Notes: generated by a model from the letters alone, not told the origin. DNA of 64,000 bases from Brevundimonas naejangsanensis (GCF_003627995.1 NZ_CP032707.1:979501-1043500), one strand, 5' to 3'; shown: positions 8,480 through 19,457, counted from the stretch's first letter. Translations and numbers: made by a program.

Positions 8480-9946
8480 TTACAGGTCCAGCAGGGCGCG
8501 CGCCGGATCTTCCAGCAGTTCCTTGATGCGGACCAGGAAGGTCACGGCTTCCTTGCCGTCGACGATGCGGTGATCGTAGCTGAGGGCCAGGTACATCATC
8601 GGGCGGATCTTGACCTCGCCGTTGATGGCCATCGGACGCTGCACGATGTTGTGCATGCCCAGGATGCCCGATTGCGGCGCGTTCAGGATCGGCGTCGACA
8701 TCAGCGAGCCGTAGGTGCCGCCGTTGGTGATGGTGAAGGTGCCGCCCTGCATCTGGTCCATGGTCAGGGCGCCGTCGCGGGCGGCCCGGCCCAGGGCGGC
8801 GATGCCCTTTTCGATGCCGGCCAGCGACAGGACGTCGGCGTCACGCAGCACCGGAACCACCAGGCCCTTGTCGGTGCCGACGGCGATGCCGATGTCGTAG
8901 TGGTTCTTGTAGATGATGTCCGTGCCGTCGATCTCGGCGTTGACCGCCGGGATTTCGTGCAGGGCCTGGACCACCGCCTTGGTGAAGAAGGACATGAAGC
9001 CCAGCTTCACGCCGTGGCGCTTCTCGAAGACTTCCTTGTACTGGGCGCGCAAGGCCATGACGTTGGTCATGTCCACCTCGTTGAAGGTGGTCAGCTGGGC
9101 GGCCGTGTTCTGGGATTCCTTCAGGCGGCGGGCGATGGTCTGACGCAGGCGCGTCATCTTCACCCGCTCTTCGCGCGGCTGGTCGGCGCGCGGGGCGGCC
9201 GGGGCGGCGGCGGCGGGCGCAGCCGGAGCGGCGGCGCCGATGGCGGCGATGGCGTCAGCCTTGGTGATGTTGCCCTTCGGACCCGAAGCCGACAGCGAGG
9301 CCGGGTTCAGGTTGTTTTCCGAAACGACGCGCTGGACGGCGGGCGACAGATGGGCCGAGGTCGGGGCCGCGGCCGGAGCGACGGCGGGCGCGGCGGCCGG
9401 AGCGGCAACGGCGCCCGAAGCGGCGACCGAGCCGATCACTTGGCCGGGGGTCACGGTGGCGCCGTCGGCGGCGATGATGGTCAGGACGCCGGCGGCCGGG
9501 GCCGAGACCTCGACGGCCACCTTGTCGGTCTCGATCTCGACCAGCAGCTCGTCCTTGGCGACCGTGTCGCCCGACTTCTTCAGCCAGGTCCCGATCGAGC
9601 CTTCGGCGACGCTCTCGCCCATGGTCGGCACGGCGATGTCGACCGCGGCGCCGCCCGAAGCGGCCGGAGCGGCGGCGGGCGCGGCGGCCGGAGCCGGGGC
9701 GGCGGCCGCGCCGCCTTCGGTCACGGCGCCCAGCACCGTGCCGGGAACGACGGTGTCCCCCTCGGCGGCGTTGATCGCCGACAGCACGCCGTCGGCCGGA
9801 GCCACGACTTCCAGCGAGACCTTGTCGGTTTCCAGCTCGACCAGGACTTCGTCCTTCTTCACGGCGTCGCCGACCTTCTTGGTCCACTTGGCGATGGAGG
9901 CTTCGGCGACGGATTCACCGAGGGCGGGGGTGAGGATATCGGCCAT
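8480..9946 (-). CDS. odhB: Dihydrolipoyllysine-residue succinyltransferase (E2 of 2-oxoglutarate dehydrogenase)
   Basis: Core E2 of the 2-oxoglutarate dehydrogenase complex: it accepts succinyl groups on lipoyl arms and passes them to CoA. The 488 residues contain two lipoyl domains exactly 100 residues apart, with lipoylated lysines at 42 ([11 protein letters not shown]) and 142 ([11 protein letters not shown]). Ala/Pro linkers, the E1/E3-binding domain ([14 protein letters not shown]) and the catalytic domain with the C-terminal SYDHRIVDG motif follow. E. coli SucB has a single lipoyl domain, so the duplication is notable. It follows sucA by 55 bp on the same strand, clearly one operon. Confidence 0.96.
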   Translation of the reverse strand: MADILTPALGESVAEASIAKWTKKVGDAVKKDEVLVELETDKVSLEVVAPADGVLSAINAAEGDTVVPGTVLGAVTEGGAAAAPAPAAAPAAAPAASGGAAVDIAVPTMGESVAEGSIGTWLKKSGDTVAKDELLVEIETDKVAVEVSAPAAGVLTIIAADGATVTPGQVIGSVAASGAVAAPAAAPAVAPAAAPTSAHLSPAVQRVVSENNLNPASLSASGPKGNITKADAIAAIGAAAPAAPAAAAPAAPRADQPREERVKMTRLRQTIARRLKESQNTAAQLTTFNEVDMTNVMALRAQYKEVFEKRHGVKLGFMSFFTKAVVQALHEIPAVNAEIDGTDIIYKNHYDIGIAVGTDKGLVVPVLRDADVLSLAGIEKGIAALGRAARDGALTMDQMQGGTFTITNGGTYGSLMSTPILNAPQSGILGMHNIVQRPMAINGEVKIRPMMYLALSYDHRIVDGKEAVTFLVRIKELLEDPARALLDL

Positions 9947-10001
9947 CTTCAGTGTCTTTTCGTGTCTGAACTTTGCTTGTCTTTTAGGTCAGGCGCGGCG
10001 G

Positions 10002-13000
10002 TCAGGCCATGGCCTCGGCGAGGAAGGTCTCGAGTTCCTTCAGGTGACGGCTCATCAGGCCCGCAGCGGTCGAGGCCGAGGCCGGACGACCGACGTAGCG
10101 CGCGCGCTTGGCCTTCACGTCCAGCTTCTCGAGCGTCAGCTCGATCCACGGATCGACGAAGGTCCAGCCGCCCATGTTCTTGGGCTCTTCCTGACACCAG
10201 ACCAGATCGGCGTTGGGGAAGCGGGCCAGTTCCGCCGAGATCGACTTGATCGGCCACGGATAGAACTGCTCCAGGCGCAGGATGTAGATGTCGTCCCTGC
10301 CGGCCTTCTCGCGCGCGTCCAGCAGGTCGTAATAGACCTTGCCAGAGCAGACGATGACCTTGCGGATGTCCTTGTCGGCCTTGAGCGTGACGCCCGCCAC
10401 ATCCGGACGCAGCTGGGCGTCGTCGCGCAGCACGCGGTGGAAGGAGCTGCCCTCGGCCATGTCCGCCAGGGTCGAGACCGCCTTCTTGTGACGCAGCAGC
10501 GACTTGGGCGTCATCAGGATCAGCGGCTTGCGGAACGAGCGGTGCAGCTGGCGACGCAGGATGTGGAAGTAGTTGGCCGGCGTCGTGCAGTTGGCGACCT
10601 GCATGTTGTTCTCGGCGCACTGCTGCAGGAAGCGCTCCAGACGGGCCGAGGAGTGCTCGGGACCCTGGCCTTCATAGCCGTGCGGCAGAAGCATCACGAG
10701 GCCGCTCATCCGCAGCCACTTGCGCTCGCCCGAGGAGATGAACTGGTCGATCACCACCTGGGCGCCGTTCACGAAGTCGCCGAACTGGCCTTCCCACATG
10801 GTCAGGGTGTTCGGGTCGGCCAGGGAGTAGCCGTATTCGAAGCCCAGCACCGCCTCTTCCGACAGGGCCGAGTCGATGACCTCGAAGTGGGCCTGGCCGT
10901 CACGCAGGTTGTTCAGCGGGAAGTAGCGCTGCTCGGTCGTCTGGTCGGTGATGCCCGAGTGACGCTGCGAGAAGGTGCCGCGCACCGAGTCCTGGCCCGA
11001 CAGGCGGATGTTGTAGCCTTCGTCCAACAGGCTGGCGAAGGCCAGGCTCTCGGCCGTGGCCCAGTCGATGTTCTGGCCGGTCGACACCGTCTCGCGACGG
11101 GTCTCGATGACGCGCTTCAGCGTCTTGTGCACGTCGACGCTGTTGGGAATCGTGGTCAGGCGGTGGCCGTAGTCGCGCAGCTTGTCGGCGGCGACGGCGG
11201 TCTGGCCCTTCTGCTGCTGGTCATCGCCGGCGTCGACGCCCAGGCCCTTCCACTCGCCGTCCAGCCAGTCGGCCTTCTTGGCCTCGAAGGTCTTGCCTGC
11301 CTCGAACTCGGCGTCGAGGTAGGCCTCGAAGCGGGCGATCTCGGCGTCGACCTCGGCCTGGGTGATGACGCCCTCGGCGATCAGGCGCTTGGCGTAGATC
11401 TCCAGCGTCGAGGGCTGGTTCTTGATCTTCGCGTACATCAGCGGCTGGGTGAAGGTCGGGTCGTCGCCTTCGTTGTGGCCGAAGCGGCGGTAGCAGAACA
11501 TGTCCACCACCACGTCCTTGTGGAATTTCTGGCGGTATTCCGTGGCTACCTTGGCGGCGAAGACGACCGCTTCGGGATCGTCGCCGTTCACGTGGAAGAT
11601 CGGCGCCTGGACCATCAGAGCCACGTCCGACGGATAGGGCGACGAGCGCGAGTTGCGCGGGCTGGTGGTGAAGCCGATCTGGTTGTTGATGACGAAGTGC
11701 AGGGTGCCGCCGGTGCGGTAGCCCTTCAGCCCCATCAGGGCGAAGCACTCGGCCACCACGCCCTGGCCGGCGAAGGCGGCGTCGCCGTGGATCAGCAGGG
11801 GGGCGACCTTGGAGCGGTCCAGCACCCATTCGGCGTCCGGCTTGCCGGCGTTGACCTCGGCCTCGCGGATGTCGAAGGCCTGCTTGGCGCGCGACTTGCC
11901 CAGGACGACCGGGTTGACGATCTCCAGGTGCGAGGGGTTGGCGGTCAGCGACAGGTGGACCTTGTGGCCGTCGAACTCACGGTCCGACGAGGCGCCCATG
12001 TGATACTTCACGTCGCCCGAGCCCTCGATGTCCGAGGGGACGGACGAGCCGCCCTGGAACTCGTGGAAGATGGCCTTGTAGGGCTTGCCCATGACCGCCG
12101 CGAGGACGTTCAGGCGGCCGCGGTGGGCCATGCCCAGGACGATCTCGTCGACGCCCAGGGCGCCGCCGCGCTTGATCACCTGCTCCAGCGCCGGGACCAT
12201 GGCCTCGCCGCCGTCCAGGCCGAAGCGCTTGGTGCCGGGGAAGCGCTTGTGCAGGAAGCGCTCGAAGCCCTCGGCCTCGGCCAGCTTCTTGAAGATGGCC
12301 AGCTTGCCTTCCTTGGTGAAGGCGTTCTGCTCGAACTTGTCCGGCCCCTCGAAGCGCTGCTGCAGCCAGGCCTTCTCTTCGGGTTCGGCGATGTGCATGA
12401 ACTGGACGCCGATATTGCCGCAGTAGGTGCGGCGCAGCAGCTCCATCACCTGACGCAGCGAGCCGGTCTCCAGGCCGAGGACGCCGTCGAGGAAGATCGG
12501 ACGGTCCATGTCGGCGGCGGTGAAGCCGTAGAACTCGGGCGTCAGCTCGGGATTCTGGATCGGCTGCTCGATGCCCAGCGGGTCGAGCTTGGCCTGCAGG
12601 TGGCCGCGCACGCGATAGGCGCGGATCAGCATCAGGGCGCGGATGGAATCGTGGGCGGCGGCGCGCACGTCGGCGGCCGAGACGGCGCCCGAGGCGTCAG
12701 CGGCCGGAGCGGCCGGGCGCGGGCCGGGCTTGCCGGCGGCCTTGGCGTCGACCTTGGGCGCGGGCCAGCGGCCGTCGAACACGGCGGTCTCTTCGGTCGG
12801 CTCGGTCGCGCCCGAACGGCCCCAGGAGCCGGCGGCGGCCGACTGCTTCACCAGGTCGGCGTTGTCCTTCAGCTGATCGAAGAAGGCGCGCCACTCCCCC
12901 GGCACCGAGCCGGGGTCCGAGGCCCATTTTTCGTGCAGGTCCTCAATGAAGGCGGCGTTCGCGCCATAGAGGAAGGAGGTCTCGGCAAAGACCTGGTTCA

Positions 13001-13022
13001 GCCGACCTGCATCGTCCGCCAT
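10002..13022 (-). CDS. sucA: 2-oxoglutarate dehydrogenase E1 component
   Basis: Thiamine-diphosphate enzyme that decarboxylates 2-oxoglutarate and succinylates the E2 lipoyl arm. About 1006 residues, normal for SucA/OdhA. Recognisable segments are the N-terminal SFLYGANAAFIEDLH, the ThDP-domain stretches EIVLGMAHRGRLNVLA and HGDAAFAGQGVVAE, and the C-terminal EEPKNMGGWTFVDPWIE. I chose the ATG at 13022 (MADDAGRLNQVF), which has GAGAGA upstream, over a 12-codon longer start. It heads the sucA-odhB operon. A terminator between it and sucCD indicates its own promoter in 13023-13150. Confidence 0.96.
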   Translation of the reverse strand: MADDAGRLNQVFAETSFLYGANAAFIEDLHEKWASDPGSVPGEWRAFFDQLKDNADLVKQSAAAGSWGRSGATEPTEETAVFDGRWPAPKVDAKAAGKPGPRPAAPAADASGAVSAADVRAAAHDSIRALMLIRAYRVRGHLQAKLDPLGIEQPIQNPELTPEFYGFTAADMDRPIFLDGVLGLETGSLRQVMELLRRTYCGNIGVQFMHIAEPEEKAWLQQRFEGPDKFEQNAFTKEGKLAIFKKLAEAEGFERFLHKRFPGTKRFGLDGGEAMVPALEQVIKRGGALGVDEIVLGMAHRGRLNVLAAVMGKPYKAIFHEFQGGSSVPSDIEGSGDVKYHMGASSDREFDGHKVHLSLTANPSHLEIVNPVVLGKSRAKQAFDIREAEVNAGKPDAEWVLDRSKVAPLLIHGDAAFAGQGVVAECFALMGLKGYRTGGTLHFVINNQIGFTTSPRNSRSSPYPSDVALMVQAPIFHVNGDDPEAVVFAAKVATEYRQKFHKDVVVDMFCYRRFGHNEGDDPTFTQPLMYAKIKNQPSTLEIYAKRLIAEGVITQAEVDAEIARFEAYLDAEFEAGKTFEAKKADWLDGEWKGLGVDAGDDQQQKGQTAVAADKLRDYGHRLTTIPNSVDVHKTLKRVIETRRETVSTGQNIDWATAESLAFASLLDEGYNIRLSGQDSVRGTFSQRHSGITDQTTEQRYFPLNNLRDGQAHFEVIDSALSEEAVLGFEYGYSLADPNTLTMWEGQFGDFVNGAQVVIDQFISSGERKWLRMSGLVMLLPHGYEGQGPEHSSARLERFLQQCAENNMQVANCTTPANYFHILRRQLHRSFRKPLILMTPKSLLRHKKAVSTLADMAEGSSFHRVLRDDAQLRPDVAGVTLKADKDIRKVIVCSGKVYYDLLDAREKAGRDDIYILRLEQFYPWPIKSISAELARFPNADLVWCQEEPKNMGGWTFVDPWIELTLEKLDVKAKRARYVGRPASASTAAGLMSRHLKELETFLAEAMA

Positions 13023-13152
13023 TTTTCTCTCGTATTTCCCTATCAGCCGCCCGCGCACGTCTGCGTGGGTGCGGCGCCGCTCATATAGGCCCTGTTTCCT
13101 TACCGGTCATGACCGAACGGAGGCGGACCGGGTGGAAATTGGTCGAATCGGC

Positions 13153-13187
13153 AAGAAAAAACGCCTCCGGACGATTCCGGAGGCGTT
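13153..13187 (-). terminator. Intrinsic terminator after sucC-sucD
   Basis: An 11-bp perfect stem, AACGCCTCCGG (13160-13170) and CCGGAGGCGTT (13177-13187), with a 6-base loop. On the minus strand it is followed by TTTTTTCTT. It separates the sucCD and sucAB transcription units. Confidence 0.9.
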
Positions 13188-13300
13188 ACAAAAGGTCACA
13201 TGGCGCGAAAAACGACCCCGAAACACGGTTCGATTAGACTTTGGTCCAATCCGCCCCTCAGAGGCGACTGCGTCGCGAACGTCAGCGCCGCGCCCAAGGG

Positions 13301-13340
13301 GCGCTCAAGCAGCGAGCCGCCGCGCGGCGAGCGATAGCGC
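13301..13340 (-). repeat. 40-bp GCTGCTTGAG palindromic element, copy 1
   Basis: On the minus strand this 40-mer begins GCGCTATCGC, has a CG-rich hairpin centre, and ends GCTCGCTGCTTGAGCGC. It lies 30 bp downstream of the sucD stop in the sense orientation of sucD. Closely matching copies are at 28247-28285 and 28292-28331, with a shorter variant at 48250-48280. Confidence 0.75.
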
Positions 13341-13370
13341 CCGCACGCGCAGCGTGCCCGCTGAAGGGCC

Positions 13371-14273
13371 TTAGCCCTTCAGCACTTCAACGAGAGTCGT
13401 GCCCAGACGGGCCGGCGACGGCGAGACGCGGATGCCGGCGGCTTCCATCGCCGCGATCTTGGATTCCGCATCGCCCTTGCCGCCCGAGACGACCGCGCCA
13501 GCGTGGCCCATGGTGCGGCCCTTCGGAGCGGTGCGGCCCGCGATGAAGCCGGCCATCGGCTTCTTGCGGCCCTTCTTGGCTTCGTCGATCAGGAACTGGG
13601 CGGCGTCTTCTTCGGCCGAACCGCCGATTTCGCCGATCATGATGATGGATTCCGTGGCGTCGTCGGCCAGGAACATCTCCAGCACGTCGATGAACTCCGT
13701 GCCCTTGACCGGGTCGCCGCCGATGCCGACGGCCGTGGTCTGGCCCAGGCCCTCGTTCGAGGTCTGGAACACGGCTTCATAGGTCAGGGTGCCCGAACGC
13801 GAGACGATGCCCACGTTGCCCTTCTTGAAGATCGAGCCCGGCATGATGCCGATCTTGCACTCTTCAGGCGTCAGGACGCCGGGGCAGTTCGGGCCCAGCA
13901 GGCGCGACTTGGACTTCTCCAGGCGCGCCTTCACGCGCACCATGTCCTGCACCGGGATGCCTTCGGTGATGCAGGTGATGAAGGGGATCTCGGCCTCGAT
14001 GGCTTCGATGATGGCGTCGGCCGCGCCTGCCGGCGGGACGTAGATCACCGAGGCGTCGGCGCCGGTGCGCTCCTTGCCTTCGGCGACCGAGGCGAAGATC
14101 GGCAGGCTTTCGCCGTGCGAACCGGTCCAGGTCTGGCCGCCCTTGGCCGGGTGGATGCCGCCGACCATTTGCGTGCCGTAGTAGGCCAGGGCCTGTTCGG
14201 TGTGGAAGCTGCCGGTCTTGCCGGTCAGGCCCTGAACCAGGATCTTGGTGTTCTTGTTGACGAGGATGGACAT
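13371..14273 (-). CDS. sucD: Succinyl-CoA ligase, alpha subunit
   Basis: Catalyses the substrate-level phosphorylation step of the TCA cycle with SucC. The 300-residue protein has the CoA-binding N-terminus ([16 protein letters not shown]), the loop [18 protein letters not shown] and the phosphohistidine motif [18 protein letters not shown]. It follows sucC by 56 bp on the same strand. A 40-bp repeat and a terminator lie directly after its stop. Confidence 0.97.
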   Translation of the reverse strand: MSILVNKNTKILVQGLTGKTGSFHTEQALAYYGTQMVGGIHPAKGGQTWTGSHGESLPIFASVAEGKERTGADASVIYVPPAGAADAIIEAIEAEIPFITCITEGIPVQDMVRVKARLEKSKSRLLGPNCPGVLTPEECKIGIMPGSIFKKGNVGIVSRSGTLTYEAVFQTSNEGLGQTTAVGIGGDPVKGTEFIDVLEMFLADDATESIIMIGEIGGSAEEDAAQFLIDEAKKGRKKPMAGFIAGRTAPKGRTMGHAGAVVSGGKGDAESKIAAMEAAGIRVSPSPARLGTTLVEVLKG

Positions 14274-14329
14274 GTGTCTGTGCTCTGAAATCTGTGTGTC
14301 TGCGAGGCGGTCGTCGTTAAGGCCGAGCC

Positions 14330-15520
<1,191 letters not shown>

Positions 15521-15565
15521 GTCTGATCCGCGCCGTTAGGGAGGGTTGTGGAAACTTTGGTCGGG

Positions 15566-15595
15566 CTTATAGGCGTCGGGCCTTCGCCTGCGCAA
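15566..15595 (-). promoter_or_regulatory. Putative sigma-70-type promoter of sucCD
   Basis: On the minus strand TTGCGC (15590-15595) and TATAAG (15566-15571) are separated by 18 bp and lie about 50 bp ahead of the sucC start. The fit is good for a housekeeping promoter but unproven. Confidence 0.4.
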
Positions 15596-15635
15596 CCGTC
15601 CCTCTCCTTATGGCCTCATGAGGCTTTTCTTATGC

Positions 15636-15659
15636 CCCCGGCGACGCTGGCCGCCGGGG
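15636..15659 (-). terminator. Possible hairpin terminator of the MFS gene
   Basis: CCCCGGCG and CGCCGGGG form a perfect 8-bp stem around an 8-base loop, immediately after the MFS stop. There is no T-run, so termination would be inefficient or factor-assisted. A small palindrome GCCTCATGAGGC at 15613-15624 lies next to it. Confidence 0.35.
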
Positions 15660-15666
15660 CGGCGGA

Positions 15667-17061
15667 TCAGTCGACCCAGTCCTTCTTGAGCGTGCGCGAG
15701 GCGCCGATCAGCAGGGCCGAGGACAGCAGGTAGAAGCCCATGCCGGTGTAGATGGCCCAGCGCAGGCTTTCCTCGCCGAAGGTCGGGCGCAGCAGGTCGC
15801 TCATCCAGCCGAAGTAGTAGATGCCGACGGCGATCCCCAGCAGGTTGTTGATCAGCAGGAACAGGGCCGAGGCCGTGGTCCGCATGGCCGGGCCGGCCAG
15901 ATGCTGCACCGCCGCCGTGATCGGCCCCAGCCACACCAGGTTCAGCCCGGTCGGGATCAGGAAGATCAGGAAGGCCAGGGTCAGGGCCGCCAGGCCGTTG
16001 GGGTCGGACCCGGGGATGACCGCGCCGACCAGGGCGCCGGAGTTCATCGCCAGGATGAAGCAGGGCACGGAGATCAGGAAGGCGATCGCCGGCGTCAGCG
16101 GATAGGCGCCCTTGGACTTCCGGCCCAGGCGGTCGGCCATGGAGCCGCCCAGCCAGATGCCCGCCACCCCGCCGACCAGGACGATGGCCGAATAATACCA
16201 GGCCGTCTGCGACAGGGTCAGGCCGAAGCTGCGCATGAAGAAGCTGGGCAGCCAGGCGGCGACGCCGTAGCCGCACACCGAGGACGCCGCCGCGCCGAAC
16301 GACAGCAGCCAGAAGCTGGGCTTGGGCGCCAGGGTGCGCACCACCGTCATGAAGGGCGGGGCCTTGGGCGCTTCGACGACAACCGGCGCGGACGGCTCGG
16401 CGTCCAGGCCGCCGCGCTTGGGGTCCTTGACCGTCAGGCGCAGCACCGGCGCGACCAGCACGCCCAGGACACCGACCACGATGAAGGCCGTGCGCCAGCC
16501 CCAGGTCGCCGCCAGCAGGCCGCCGACCAGGGTGCCCGCCGCCATGCCCAGGGGAATGCCGAAGGCGTAGGCCGCCAGGGCCCGCGCGCGCTGCGACTTG
16601 GGGAAGTAGTCGGCGATCAGGGAATAGGCCGGGGCCACTCCGCCCGCCTCGCCGATGCCCACGCCCATGCGGCACAGGAACAGGGAGCCGAACCCGCCCG
16701 CCAGGCCGCACAGGGCGGTGAAGCCGGACCACAGCGTCAGGGCGCCGGTCATGATCCACACCCGGCTGAACCGGTCCGCCAGCCAGGCGATGGGAATGGC
16801 CAGGGTCGAATACAGCAGGGCGAAGGCCAGGCCGCCCAGCAGGCCGAACTGGCGGTCGCTCAGGTTGAACTCGGCCTTCAGCGGCGCGGCCAGGATGCCG
16901 ATGATCTGCCGGTCCAGGAAGTTCAGCATGTAGATGAGGATCAGGATCCCCAGCACATAGTAGCGATAGCCCGGCGCGGCGGCGCGCGCGTCCGACGCCC
17001 CCGCGTCGGCCTTGGCGGCGTCGGCCTTGGCCGCTTCGGCGGCGGCTTCGATCTGGCTCAT
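15667..17061 (-). CDS. MFS transporter (spinster-like/sugar-phosphate-permease type)
   Basis: 464-residue inner-membrane carrier with about 12 transmembrane helices. The N-terminus is an Ala/Lys/Asp-rich cytoplasmic leader, then the first helix (YYVLGILILIYMLNFLDRQIIGIL). The loop 2-3 motif ADRFSRVWIM and CRMGVGIGEAGGVAPAYSLIADYFPKSQRARA are typical of the group common in Caulobacter and sphingomonads. The TonB-dependent receptor upstream on the same strand suggests a joint outer/inner membrane uptake route, although a strong terminator stands between them. Substrate unknown. Confidence 0.85.
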   Translation of the reverse strand: MSQIEAAAEAAKADAAKADAGASDARAAAPGYRYYVLGILILIYMLNFLDRQIIGILAAPLKAEFNLSDRQFGLLGGLAFALLYSTLAIPIAWLADRFSRVWIMTGALTLWSGFTALCGLAGGFGSLFLCRMGVGIGEAGGVAPAYSLIADYFPKSQRARALAAYAFGIPLGMAAGTLVGGLLAATWGWRTAFIVVGVLGVLVAPVLRLTVKDPKRGGLDAEPSAPVVVEAPKAPPFMTVVRTLAPKPSFWLLSFGAAASSVCGYGVAAWLPSFFMRSFGLTLSQTAWYYSAIVLVGGVAGIWLGGSMADRLGRKSKGAYPLTPAIAFLISVPCFILAMNSGALVGAVIPGSDPNGLAALTLAFLIFLIPTGLNLVWLGPITAAVQHLAGPAMRTTASALFLLINNLLGIAVGIYYFGWMSDLLRPTFGEESLRWAIYTGMGFYLLSSALLIGASRTLKKDWVD

Positions 17062-17120
17062 GGACGGTTCCCGACTGGTTTACTGGCGGCGACGGTAGCG
17101 GCCTGGCCGCCCCGCGCCAC

Positions 17121-17157
17121 AAAAAAGAAGGGCGGCGGCTCGAACGAACCGCCGCCC
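17121..17157 (-). terminator. Intrinsic terminator of the TonB-dependent receptor
   Basis: A 9-bp stem GGGCGGCGG (17130-17138) / CCGCCGCCC (17149-17157). On the minus strand it is followed by TTCTTTTTT. A classical rho-independent terminator between the receptor and the MFS gene. Confidence 0.9.
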
Positions 17158-17195
17158 GCGATCAGATGATCAGGCGTTCAGGAGAAGAGTCCCGA

Positions 17196-19409
17196 TCAGA
17201 ACTTGTACTGCAGCGACGCCGTCACGGTGCGCGGCGGGCCGTAGTAGCCGATCAGGGAGTCGTTGTAGGCGGCGCCGGCGAAGTTGTAGCCGCCCACGCG
17301 ATACTCTTCGTCCGTCAGGTTCTTGCCGAAGACGCCGACGGTCCACTTCTGGCTCGGGTCGGTCCACACGACCGACAGGTCGACCAGGGCGAAGGCGTCC
17401 TGATCCAGCACTGGGTTGGGGAACTCGAACTGGCTGTAGTCGTCGCGATAGCTGACCGACGGAGTCACGGCCAGCGAACCGCCCGCCACGTCGCCGCGCC
17501 AGGTCAGACCCAGATAGCCCGTCCACTTCGGCGCGTTCTGCAGCACCACCAGGCTCGAGATGTCCTCGTACTTCTGGGTCGTCAGGTTGTAGCGCAGGAA
17601 CTGCTCGAACTTGGAGTCGAGGTAGCCGACCGCGAAGTTGGCCGTCAGGCTGTCGGTCAGGATCAGCGAGCCTTCCAGTTCCGCCCCGTAGAACTTGGAC
17701 GAGCCGACGTTGTCGACGAAGCTGGCGATGCCGCCCACGGCCGGGACCTGGGTGGTGACCTGCTGGTCCTCATACTTGTTGTAGAAGATGGCCGAAGCGA
17801 AGTTCAGACGACGGTCGAAGGCCGAGCCCTTCAGGCCGATTTCATAGGAGTCGACCTTCTCCGGCTGATAGCCGTTGACCGTGTTCGGCGTCAGGATGGC
17901 GTCGCCGCGCATGTCGAAGCCGCCCGACTTGAAGCCCTTCGAATAGGAGGCGTAGCCGGTCAGGCGGTCCGAGAAGTCATAGGACAGCGAGGCCTTGGGC
18001 GTGAACTGGTCGAAGCTGTTCGAGTTCGTATAGTCCGTGCGCAGCAGGATCGGATTGCGCGCCGCGCCGCCCAGCAGCGGGCTGCGGGCCGCGCCCAGGT
18101 AGTTGGCGCGGAAGACGTGGCCGGTCTTGTCGTCCATCGTGTAGCGCGCGCCCAGGCCCAGGTGCAGACGCTCCGTCAGGTCCAGGTTCACGTCCGTGAA
18201 CAGGGCGATGCTGGTCGTCTCGACATAGCCGGCGGTGCCGATGACGATGCCGAAATTCTGGGCGATGGTGTCGAAGGCCCCCGAGGCGGTGCCGTCCAGA
18301 TAGAAGATCCCGGCCACGCCCTGAATCCGGTCGGTGCTGAACAGCGCCTGGAATTCCTGGGTGAACTGGTGGTCGCCATAAACGGCTGGCACGTCCAGCG
18401 TCGGCGCGGGCGTGTTGTCGAAGTCGATCAGGGTGTTGGTGTCGCCGGTGCGATAGGCGGTGATCGACTTGAACGACCAGACATCGTTGAGATCGACCTG
18501 GGCGGTCAGCGACACGCCTTCGGTCGTCACCTTGTTCTTGTCGCCGAGGCCGGCGTAGGTGTCATAGACGCTGCCGGGGACGCCGGCGCCCGGGCCGACG
18601 CCGGCGACTTCGCGGTGGCCGTGGCGCGGGTTCGACCTGTCCTCGACCCGGTCATAGGCCAGGCGGAAGAAGGCGTTGTCGTAAGGCTGGAACTCGACGC
18701 TGACGCGGCCGGCCAGGACGTCCTTGTCGTAGTGCTCGGCGCCCGTGTTCAGGTTCTTGCCGTAGCCGTCACGGTTGTAGCTGGCGACGGCGCCGCCGAT
18801 GCGCAGCTTGTCGGTGACCGGCATGGAGCCCTGGGCCAGCAGGTCGATCTGGTTGTAGCTGCCGTAGGCGCCGCGCAGGGTCAGCTCCGGCGAATCCGGG
18901 TCCAGACGCGAGGTGACGTATTTGATCGCGCCGCCCACCGTGTTGCGGCCATACAGCGAGCCTTGCGGGCCGCGCAGCACCTCGATGCGCTGGATGTCGA
19001 AGATGTCCAGCACCGCGCCCTGCGGACGGGCCACATAAACGTCGTCGACGTAGAGGCCGACGCCGGGCTCGAAGCCCCACAGCGGGTCCTGCTGGCCGAT
19101 GCCGCGGATGAAGGAGATCAGGGTCGAGTTGGAGCCGCGCGCGACCTGGACCGTGGCGTTCGGAGTCTGCTGCTGCAGGGCGGTGATGTCGCTCGCGCCG
19201 GTTTCCTCGAGACGCTCGGCGCCCAGAGCCGACACCGAGATCGGCACGTCCTTGAGCGCTTCGTCGCGGCGGCGGGCGCTGACGATGATGTCGTCGACGT
19301 TGGAGGCCTGCTCCCCGACCGGAGCGGCCTGGACCTGGGCCTGAGCCGCCGAGGCCATCACGCCAAAGGCGGCGCCCGCCAGCAGGGCGGTCTTCACGAG
19401 TCTGTTCAT
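17196..19409 (-). CDS. TonB-dependent outer-membrane receptor
   Basis: 737-residue 22-strand barrel receptor for energised uptake of a large or scarce nutrient. It has a signal peptide (cleavage near AQAQVQ), a TonB-box-like segment DDIIVSARRR, and a plug domain (LKDVPISVSALGAERLEETGA; VEVLRGPQGSLYGRNTVGG-type motif at residues about 150-170). A long barrel domain ends in the terminal Phe (ASLQYKF) needed for BAM assembly. No N-terminal signalling extension for an anti-sigma factor is present. It is divergent from a TetR gene, and an MFS carrier lies downstream. The substrate is not deducible. Confidence 0.93.
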   Translation of the reverse strand: MNRLVKTALLAGAAFGVMASAAQAQVQAAPVGEQASNVDDIIVSARRRDEALKDVPISVSALGAERLEETGASDITALQQQTPNATVQVARGSNSTLISFIRGIGQQDPLWGFEPGVGLYVDDVYVARPQGAVLDIFDIQRIEVLRGPQGSLYGRNTVGGAIKYVTSRLDPDSPELTLRGAYGSYNQIDLLAQGSMPVTDKLRIGGAVASYNRDGYGKNLNTGAEHYDKDVLAGRVSVEFQPYDNAFFRLAYDRVEDRSNPRHGHREVAGVGPGAGVPGSVYDTYAGLGDKNKVTTEGVSLTAQVDLNDVWSFKSITAYRTGDTNTLIDFDNTPAPTLDVPAVYGDHQFTQEFQALFSTDRIQGVAGIFYLDGTASGAFDTIAQNFGIVIGTAGYVETTSIALFTDVNLDLTERLHLGLGARYTMDDKTGHVFRANYLGAARSPLLGGAARNPILLRTDYTNSNSFDQFTPKASLSYDFSDRLTGYASYSKGFKSGGFDMRGDAILTPNTVNGYQPEKVDSYEIGLKGSAFDRRLNFASAIFYNKYEDQQVTTQVPAVGGIASFVDNVGSSKFYGAELEGSLILTDSLTANFAVGYLDSKFEQFLRYNLTTQKYEDISSLVVLQNAPKWTGYLGLTWRGDVAGGSLAVTPSVSYRDDYSQFEFPNPVLDQDAFALVDLSVVWTDPSQKWTVGVFGKNLTDEEYRVGGYNFAGAAYNDSLIGYYGPPRTVTASLQYKF

Positions 19410-19457
19410 TTGGATCCCAATCTTGTTTCCAGCCCGATGACGCTTTTATTCAGCGTT

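Larger units (their letters stand above)
13023..13370. other. 348-bp spacer between sucD and sucA
   Basis: It contains no convincing gene. From the sucD side it holds a 40-bp palindromic repeat (13301-13340), an intrinsic terminator (13153-13187) and about 130 bp that must carry the sucA promoter. I could not assign -35 and -10 boxes with confidence. Confidence 0.6.

Noticed and set aside
9240..13088. A 1282-codon open frame on the plus strand opposite sucA and odhB
   Set aside because: It is antisense to two unmistakable genes, has no family resemblance, is built of Val/Gly/Asp/Arg repeats typical of high-GC shadow frames, and lacks a ribosome site.
13225..13260. GGTTCGATTAGACTTTGGTCC as a possible tRNA T-arm
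   Set aside because: No acceptor, D or anticodon stems can be folded around it. No tRNA was found anywhere in the window.
15667..19409. MFS plus TonB receptor as a proven single operon
   Set aside because: A strong intrinsic terminator at 17121-17157 stands between them; functional linkage remains only a suggestion.
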